Positions 15,309 through 19,440 of a DNA stretch of 19,440 nucleotides are shown piece by piece. Each line of letters starts with the position of its first letter. Positions within the stretch are counted from its first letter, which is position 1. The position numbers were made by a program, and so were the translations under genes. Source of the DNA: JAOUEA01 sp035550775 (lineage in GTDB: Bacteria; Actinomycetota; UBA4738; HRBIN12); NCBI GenBank assembly GCA_035550775.1, contig DASZOO010000187.1:1-19440 (forward strand), in the 5' to 3' direction. The notes below the pieces were generated by a model that saw only the letters and a program-made list of their open reading frames with translations, was not told the origin of the DNA and did no database searches.

Positions 15309-16111
15309 TCGGAGCCCCCACGCACCTCGTCGAAGGCCACCGACGCCACATCGACCGCCATGCCGCCGCCGTCGACGACGAGCGTCGTGCCCGATACGTA
15401 CGACGCCGCGTCGCTCGCCAGGAACAGGGCGCACTGTGCGACCTCGTCGGGCTCGGCCGCCCGCCGCATCGGCACGAGCTCGGTCGCGAGCCGGTACGCC
15501 TCGTCCCGCGTGACGCCGCGCTCGTCGGCGAGCTCGTCCATCGACTCGTCGCCCATCGGCGTGTGCACCCAGCCGGGGCAGAGCGCGTTGGCCCGGATGC
15601 CTCGCGGGCCCGCGTCGACCGCGATCGACTTCGCAAGGCCGATCATGCCCGCCTTCGACGCGACGTACGCGGCGCTCGATGCGGAGCTCACGAACCCTGA
15701 GACCGACGACACGAGCACGATCGAGCCGCGGCCGCGAGCCTCGAGGTGCGGCATCGCGGCCCGAACGAGGTAGAGCGCTCCCGACAGGTTGATGTCGATC
15801 GTGGCGCGCCACGCGTCGTCGGCGACGTCGCCGGCCGCACCGCCGAACCCGACCCCCGCGTTCGCCACGACCACGTCGAGCCCGCCGAACGCACGGACCG
15901 CCTCATCCAGCGCTGCCGTGGCGTGCGCCGGGTCGGACGTGTCGCCCGCGACCGCGATGCCGCCGATCGCGGCCGCGATCTCACCGATCGGCTCGGGCCG
16001 CCGGCCGGTCACGACCACCTTGGCCCCCTCGGCCGCGAAGAGCCGTGCGATGGCCGCCCCGATGCCCGAGCCGCCACCGCTGATCACCGCAACCTTGCCC
16101 TCGAGCCGCAT
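15305..16111 (-). CDS. Short-chain dehydrogenase/reductase (SDR) 2
   Basis: Classical SDR of 268 residues and the first gene of the SDR-SDR-ligase operon. It has SGGGSGIG (11-18), ANAG (83-86), a Ser pair at 135-136, and Tyr149/Lys153 (YVASK). VVVTGRRPE after the second strand, with Arg residues, suggests NADP use, unlike its partner SDR 1; together they might run opposite steps or successive oxidations. The C-terminus extends about ten residues past the usual VDGGG end. A GGGAGGG five bases before the ATG is a strong ribosome binding site. It is divergent from the AhpD-like gene, 87 bases apart. Confidence 0.9.
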   Translation of the reverse strand: MRLEGKVAVISGGGSGIGAAIARLFAAEGAKVVVTGRRPEPIGEIAAAIGGIAVAGDTSDPAHATAALDEAVRAFGGLDVVVANAGVGFGGAAGDVADDAWRATIDINLSGALYLVRAAMPHLEARGRGSIVLVSSVSGFVSSASSAAYVASKAGMIGLAKSIAVDAGPRGIRANALCPGWVHTPMGDESMDELADERGVTRDEAYRLATELVPMRRAAEPDEVAQCALFLASDAASYVSGTTLVVDGGGMAVDVASVAFDEVRGGSE

Positions 16112-16142
16112 CGTCCCTCCCGTCCGGTGCGGGGTAGTGTGC

Positions 16143-16153
16143 CGCATCATGCG
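16143..16153. promoter_or_regulatory. Short palindrome between divergent SDR 2 and AhpD-like genes
   Basis: CGCATCATGCG has 5-base arms around one base. It lies in the middle of the 87-base gap between the two divergent starts, where one regulator could act on both. No convincing -35 and -10 pair is visible on either strand here. Confidence 0.3.
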
Positions 16154-16198
16154 ATCGTGAGCGAACGCCGAGGCCCCGGCGGATCCGAGAGGTGCGAC

Positions 16199-16789
16199 GT
16201 GACGAACATGCAGCCCCTGCGACGTGAAGACCATCCGGAGCTGGAGCCACTCTTCGCCCACTACGACGAGACCCTCAGCTTCGTCCCCAACTCTTTGTTC
16301 ACGATGGCGCGCCGGCCGCAGATCCTGGTGGCGTTCAGCGAACTGATCACGCAGATCTGGAACACGGGCACCCTGCCCAAGGCGCTGAAGCCGCTGATCG
16401 CGATCGTCGCGAGCGTTGCTGCCGGGTGCCGCTACTGCCAGGCGCACGAGGCGATCGACGCCCGCGAGCGCGGGGTCGACGGGGAGAAGATCACGGAGAT
16501 CTGGAACTTCGAGCGCAGCGACCGCTACACCGAGGCCGAGCGTGCGGCGCTGCGATTCGCTCGTGACGCGTCGCTCGTGCCCAACGAGGTCACGCCGGCG
16601 CACTTCGTCGACCTCCGTCGCCACTGGGACGAGGGTCAGATCGTCGAGATGCTCTGCGTGGTCGGCTTGTTCGGGTTCCTCAACCGATGGAACGACACGA
16701 TGGCGACCGAGCTGGAACCCGAGCCGCTCGAGTTCGCCACGGAGCGCTTCGGCGTCAACTGGGAGCCAGGCAAGCACGCCACGGGGTGA
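16199..16789 (+). CDS. AhpD-like / carboxymuconolactone decarboxylase family protein
   Basis: Protein of 196 residues, all-helical by family, with the redox motif CRYCQAH (Cys77, Cys80, His83) in the place where AhpD-like proteins carry their peroxidase or proton-relay cysteines. The motif has two residues rather than the usual three between the second Cys and the His. The N-terminal FVPNSLFTMARRPQILVAF is typical of the peroxidase-related members found beside catabolic genes. The GTG at 16199 has GAGAGG about six bases before it; an in-frame GTG at 16157 would add a non-conserved stretch. Its stop is ten bases from the convergent ligase stop. Alkylhydroperoxidase-type protection or a decarboxylation step are both possible. 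Confidence 0.82.
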   Translation: MTNMQPLRREDHPELEPLFAHYDETLSFVPNSLFTMARRPQILVAFSELITQIWNTGTLPKALKPLIAIVASVAAGCRYCQAHEAIDARERGVDGEKITEIWNFERSDRYTEAERAALRFARDASLVPNEVTPAHFVDLRRHWDEGQIVEMLCVVGLFGFLNRWNDTMATELEPEPLEFATERFGVNWEPGKHATG

Positions 16790-16799
16790 GGCCCGCCTC

Positions 16800-18107
16800 T
16801 CAGTGGTAGGGCATGTAGTAGCGCAACTCCCAATCGCCGACGTCGGTCGTCGACGTGTCCTCGACCGCCGCGACATAGCGTTCCCACTCGCCGCGCTTCA
16901 AGATCGTGAACGCCTCGACGAGCTCGGGGCCCATGGCCTGCACGAGCCGCTCGTCGGCGTTCAGCTCGTCGAGTGCCAAGGCCAGGTTCGCAGGGATGCA
17001 GACATCGGTGTCGGGGTCCTCGCCGACCCGCTGCGGAGGCTTGAGGTCGAGCGCGTCCTCGACGCCGAACCGCGCGGCGTTGAGCACCGCGGCCCCGACC
17101 AAGTACGGGTTCGCCGCCGCATCGGCGGTGCGCTGCTCGAGCCGCGTGCCCTCGCCGCGAGCGGGGGGCACGCGCACCGTGACGCTGCGGTCGTCGTGGC
17201 CCCAGTTCGCCCAGTACCCGTTCAACATGTCGGGCTGCAGGCGCTTGTACGCGTTGACGTGCGGCGCCATCAGCGCCGCCATGCCGGTGTGGTGCCGGAG
17301 GACTCCGGCCGCGCAGCGACGGGCGACCTCGGAGAGGCCTTCGGGGTCGTTCGGGTCGTGGAACGCGTTCGAGCCATCGTCGCGGCGGAAGCTGAAGTTC
17401 ACGTGCATGCCGCTGCCGCCGCGGTCGTTCAGGGGACGGCCGATGAACGTCGCGAGCTTGCCGTGGCGCTCGGCGATCTCACGGACCAGCAGCCGGAACA
17501 CGAACGCATCGTCGGCCGCCGGGATCGCGTCGTTGTACCGGATGTTGACCTCGTAGGCCGACTCGTCGTACTCGCTGCCCCAGCTCTCCACGGGGAAGCC
17601 ACACTCGAGCGCCGTGGTCACCATCGCGTCGACGCATCCCGTCGGGTCGATCGACGTGCCGGTGCCGTAGACGCGGTGCGCGGGGAGCGAGACCGGACGC
17701 CACCCACCGCCCCCGTCTGGTTCCATCAGGTAGAACTCGAGCTCGAACGAGATCTGCGGCTCGAGGCCGATCGCCCGCCAGGCCTCGACCGCCTGTCGCA
17801 GCACGTGACGCGGATCGATCGGGACGGGTTCCCCACGGAACCGCGCGTCGCCGATGCCGATCACGGTCTCGGGCTCCCAGGAGTGACGCAGAGAGTCACG
17901 GTCGAGGTGCACGTCGATGTCGGGCAGTCCGACGTCGAACTGGGTCTTCGGCACGGGCAGGATCTCGCGGTCGTGCGTGAGCGGGTACACGCCGATGCAG
18001 AACGCGGCGTGGCCCGATTCCGCGACCTCGCCGAACAGGTACTTCCCTCGCTCCAGCCCGTGGACATCGGGGTAGAGCAGCCGCAGACGCTTGCCGTTCG
18101 TGTCCAT
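16800..18107 (-). CDS. Glutamine-synthetase-like ligase 2
   Basis: Second GlnA-superfamily ligase, 435 residues, clearly diverged from ligase 1. It has FELEF (about 123), GGSGMHVNFSF (about 235) and RLEQRTADAAANPYLVGAA (about 333). The second His of the canonical HxH active-site motif is Asn here (HVN), and the usual GxGQ next to the metal-binding Glu is DESAYE, which points away from ammonia-dependent glutamine synthesis. The N-terminus (LRLLYPDVHGLERGKYL) is the form seen in GS-like amine ligases. The ATG at 18107 follows AGGGGGG. It is a single-gene unit with its own promoter and palindrome (18115-18163). A role in gamma-glutamylating an amine or amino acid is inferred from family and neighbours. 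Confidence 0.84.
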   Translation of the reverse strand: MDTNGKRLRLLYPDVHGLERGKYLFGEVAESGHAAFCIGVYPLTHDREILPVPKTQFDVGLPDIDVHLDRDSLRHSWEPETVIGIGDARFRGEPVPIDPRHVLRQAVEAWRAIGLEPQISFELEFYLMEPDGGGGWRPVSLPAHRVYGTGTSIDPTGCVDAMVTTALECGFPVESWGSEYDESAYEVNIRYNDAIPAADDAFVFRLLVREIAERHGKLATFIGRPLNDRGGSGMHVNFSFRRDDGSNAFHDPNDPEGLSEVARRCAAGVLRHHTGMAALMAPHVNAYKRLQPDMLNGYWANWGHDDRSVTVRVPPARGEGTRLEQRTADAAANPYLVGAAVLNAARFGVEDALDLKPPQRVGEDPDTDVCIPANLALALDELNADERLVQAMGPELVEAFTILKRGEWERYVAAVEDTSTTDVGDWELRYYMPYH

Positions 18108-18114
18108 GAACCCC

Positions 18115-18129
18115 CCTGACGCCGTCAGG
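18115..18129. promoter_or_regulatory. Palindromic operator or leader hairpin at ligase 2
   Basis: CCTGACGCCGTCAGG is a perfect inverted repeat with 7-base arms and one central base, ending eight bases before the ligase start codon. It covers the predicted transcription start. In RNA form it could pair as a 6-base stem whose 3' arm includes the beginning of the ribosome binding site, so control at either the DNA or RNA level is possible. Confidence 0.5.
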
Positions 18130-18134
18130 TGTGC

Positions 18135-18163
18135 ACGGTATCGGCTGGGACCGAGGTTTTCGC
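18135..18163 (-). promoter_or_regulatory. Promoter candidate of ligase 2
   Basis: On the minus strand, GCGAAA (18158-18163; three of six to TTGACA), 17 bases, then TACCGT (18135-18140). The -10 hexamer is identical to that of hpaE, and in both cases a palindrome covers the predicted start site. The -35 is weak. Confidence 0.4.
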
Positions 18164-18190
18164 GGCCCGGTCGTTCGGGCACAAAATACC
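18159..18190 (+). promoter_or_regulatory. P450 promoter with embedded conserved element (copy 2)
   Basis: CGGTCGTTCGG, three bases (GCA), then CAAAATACC at 18168-18190 matches the element upstream of the intact P450 at every fixed position. TTCGCG at 18159-18164 lies 17 bases before CAAAAT as a weak -35. The start codon of the P450 remnant is 39 bases after the element, against 42 bases in copy 1. It overlaps the upstream side of the divergent ligase 2 promoter. Confidence 0.55.
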
Positions 18191-18229
18191 CCTTCCGGGG
18201 AACGCGCGCGAAGGGGGTCCACGGCTCCG

Positions 18230-19035
18230 ATGACGATCGGCGAGACGGTCACCCTGGAGTCGCTCGAGCGTGATCCCTACCCGATCTACGCTCGCCTGCG
18301 CGACGAGGAGCCGGTGAACTTCGTGCCGGCCGTCGGCCTCTGGCTCGTGACGCGACACGACGACGTGAAGCGCGTCACGAACGACCCTGAGACTTCACGG
18401 CCGCGACCGAGCCCTCGAGCTCAACCGCACGATGGGCGAGAACATGCTCGGCATGGAGGGCCCGAGCAGCGGTGGATCCGGGCGATCACGCAAGTCGGGA
18501 GCAGATCGTCGCGAACACGACCCTCATGCTGAGCGGCGGGCTGCAGGAGCCACGCGACGTGATCGCCCTGACGCTATGGGCGTTGCTGTCGAACCGTGAG
18601 CAGTTCGAACAGGTCTGGGCCGATCGTTCGCTCGTGAAGGCGGCGGTCGAGGAGACGCTGCGATGGGCCGGTCCGGTCGGCACGGCGACCCGCCAGACGA
18701 CCCGCGAGGTCGAGCTCGCCGGTGTCGCTCGAGCACGGCGCGTTGATCGGCGCGGTGCTCTCGTCGGCCAACCGCGACCCGCGCCGGTGGACCGACCCCG
18801 ACCGCTTCGACGTGCGTCGCATGGAGGGCGCTCATCTCGCGTCTCGGCCGGCACCCACTTCTGCCTCGGCGCGTGGTTCGGACGGCACCTGGCTCGGGTC
18901 ACCCTCGACCTCGCGCTCGATCGGCTCCCCGGTCTCGAGCTCGACCCCGACCGGCCGGTGACGCTGTCCGGGTGGGAGTTCCGCGCCCCCGATTCGCTCT
19001 GGGTGACATGGCACGAGGAGGCACCCCGAGCCTAG
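18230..19035 (+). pseudogene. Cytochrome P450 pseudogene (multiple frameshifts and an internal deletion)
   Basis: The pieces of one P450 are spread over three frames. The N-terminus runs from the ATG at 18230 to VTNDPET. Single missing bases near 18393, 18416 and 18462 break FTAATEPS, LNRTMGENMLGMEGP and EQRWIRAIT. A join near 18486-18492 then jumps straight to the I-helix (LMLSGGLQEPRDV), losing roughly 140 codons compared with a normal P450. Further shifts lie near 18722 (ELAGV to SLEHGALIG) and near 18842, where the FG before AGTHFCLGAWFGRHLAR is damaged. The ExxR (EETLR) and haem Cys are still visible. It is not a copy of the P450 at 11457-12704; the sequences differ throughout. The upstream element is well preserved, which suggests recent decay. 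A run of sequencing errors could explain single shifts but not the deletion. Confidence 0.88.
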
Positions 19036-19277
19036 GTGGGCCTCGCGGCCGGCTCCATGGTGCCGTTCCCGATTTGACAGCTTCGGTGGGCTGATGTTCG
19101 CTCAGGCGACATCCCCCAGGGGAGAGCCGCGAGCCCGCCCGTGCACCACACTCGGCCCCACGAACGCCTGACGATCCTCGTCCCGTCCGCGCATGCCCGC
19201 GCGCCTCCCGCCGGTGTGCTCGAGGGTCATCCCCGGGCGTCGCCCCGCGCCCACCCTCAACCCTTGGAGGTCCCCCC
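19036..19277. other. Intergenic region, possible structured leader
   Basis: This 242-base stretch holds no credible gene. TCAGGCG (19102-19108) is complementary to CGCCTGA (19165-19171), enclosing a small inverted repeat TCCCCCAGGGGA (19112-19123), so a folded leader ahead of the exported protein gene is possible. It matches no riboswitch consensus that I can recall. A TTGACA at 19074 has no good -10 partner. Confidence 0.3.
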
Positions 19278-19440
19278 GTGAGCAAGCAACGGATACCGCG
19301 ATCCGTTCCGTACGTCCTGACCCTCTTGCTGGTCCTGCCGTTGGTCGCGGCCGCGGTGCCGGCGGGCGCACAGTCGGCGCCCCCGTGGAACGGTGAACCG
19401 ATCTCGGCGGGTCTCGGCCCGACGTACGGCGAGGAGTGGT
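19278..19440 (+). CDS. Exported protein of unknown function (partial, N-terminus only)
   Basis: GTG at 19278 with GGAGG seven bases upstream opens a frame that continues past the right edge; 54 residues are visible. MSKQRIPRSVPY is followed by a strongly hydrophobic stretch (VLTLLLVLPLVAAAV) and a signal-peptidase-like site PAGAQS, so the protein is very likely exported by Sec. The start of the mature part (PPWNGEPISAGLGPTYGEEW) is not one that I can assign to a family. Confidence 0.7.
   Translation, partial: MSKQRIPRSVPYVLTLLLVLPLVAAAVPAGAQSAPPWNGEPISAGLGPTYGEEW

Noticed and set aside
16788..16799. Short inverted repeat GAGGC/GCCTC between the AhpD-like gene and ligase 2 as a terminator
   Set aside because: Only five base pairs with a two-base centre and no T-run; expected often by chance at this GC content.
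19074..19102. TTGACA at 19074-19079 as a promoter for the exported protein
   Set aside because: No acceptable -10 box lies 16-18 bases downstream; the best candidates have the wrong spacing or sequence.

Overview
The window is about 19.4 kb of very GC-rich DNA with dense, short-spaced genes and many GTG starts. Two genes look leaderless, and the protein set includes a LivM-LivG fusion, a DUF5655 protein, a luciferase-like flavin oxidoreductase and actinobacterial-type P450s. Together this suggests an Actinomycetota chromosome, probably a lineage without a well-studied model; that is inference from composition and protein style, with no marker gene present. No RNA gene, IS element, CRISPR array or prophage is visible.

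Layout. (1) 1-954, minus: a secreted DUF2330 protein that runs off the left edge. (2) 1040-3492, plus: a strong promoter with an overlapping palindrome drives hpaE and hpaD, two steps of homoprotocatechuate (3,4-dihydroxyphenylacetate) meta-cleavage. (3) 3531-8225, minus: a complete branched-chain-amino-acid-type ABC transporter, ordered binding lipoprotein, LivF, LivH, and a fused LivM-LivG protein, with overlapping stop and start codons. (4) 8520-10504, plus: a PLP-dependent group II decarboxylase coupled to a MarR regulator. (5) 10506-12704, minus: an operon of cytochrome P450 then a luciferase-like oxidoreductase, convergent with marR across a 19-base palindrome. (6) 12800-13171, plus: a small DUF5655 gene. 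(7) 13168-16111, minus: a coupled operon of two short-chain dehydrogenases and a glutamine-synthetase-like ligase. (8) 16199-16789, plus: an AhpD/carboxymuconolactone-decarboxylase-like gene. (9) 16800-18107, minus: a second glutamine-synthetase-like ligase. (10) 18230-19035, plus: a wrecked second P450. (11) 19278-19440, plus: the start of an exported protein.

Taken together, the window reads as a catabolic region for amines and aromatic compounds: uptake (ABC system), decarboxylation, oxidation (P450, flavin oxidoreductase, dehydrogenases, aldehyde dehydrogenase), ring cleavage, and probable gamma-glutamylation of amines by the GS-like ligases. The substrate is not readable from the sequence. 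The best undescribed signal is regulatory. A near-identical 23-base element sits about 40 bases upstream of both P450 genes, each time between plausible -35 and -10 boxes. Its conserved half, GTCGTTCGG, is also one arm of the palindrome at the hpaE promoter. Separate palindromes mark the promoters of the second GS-like gene and the DUF5655 gene.
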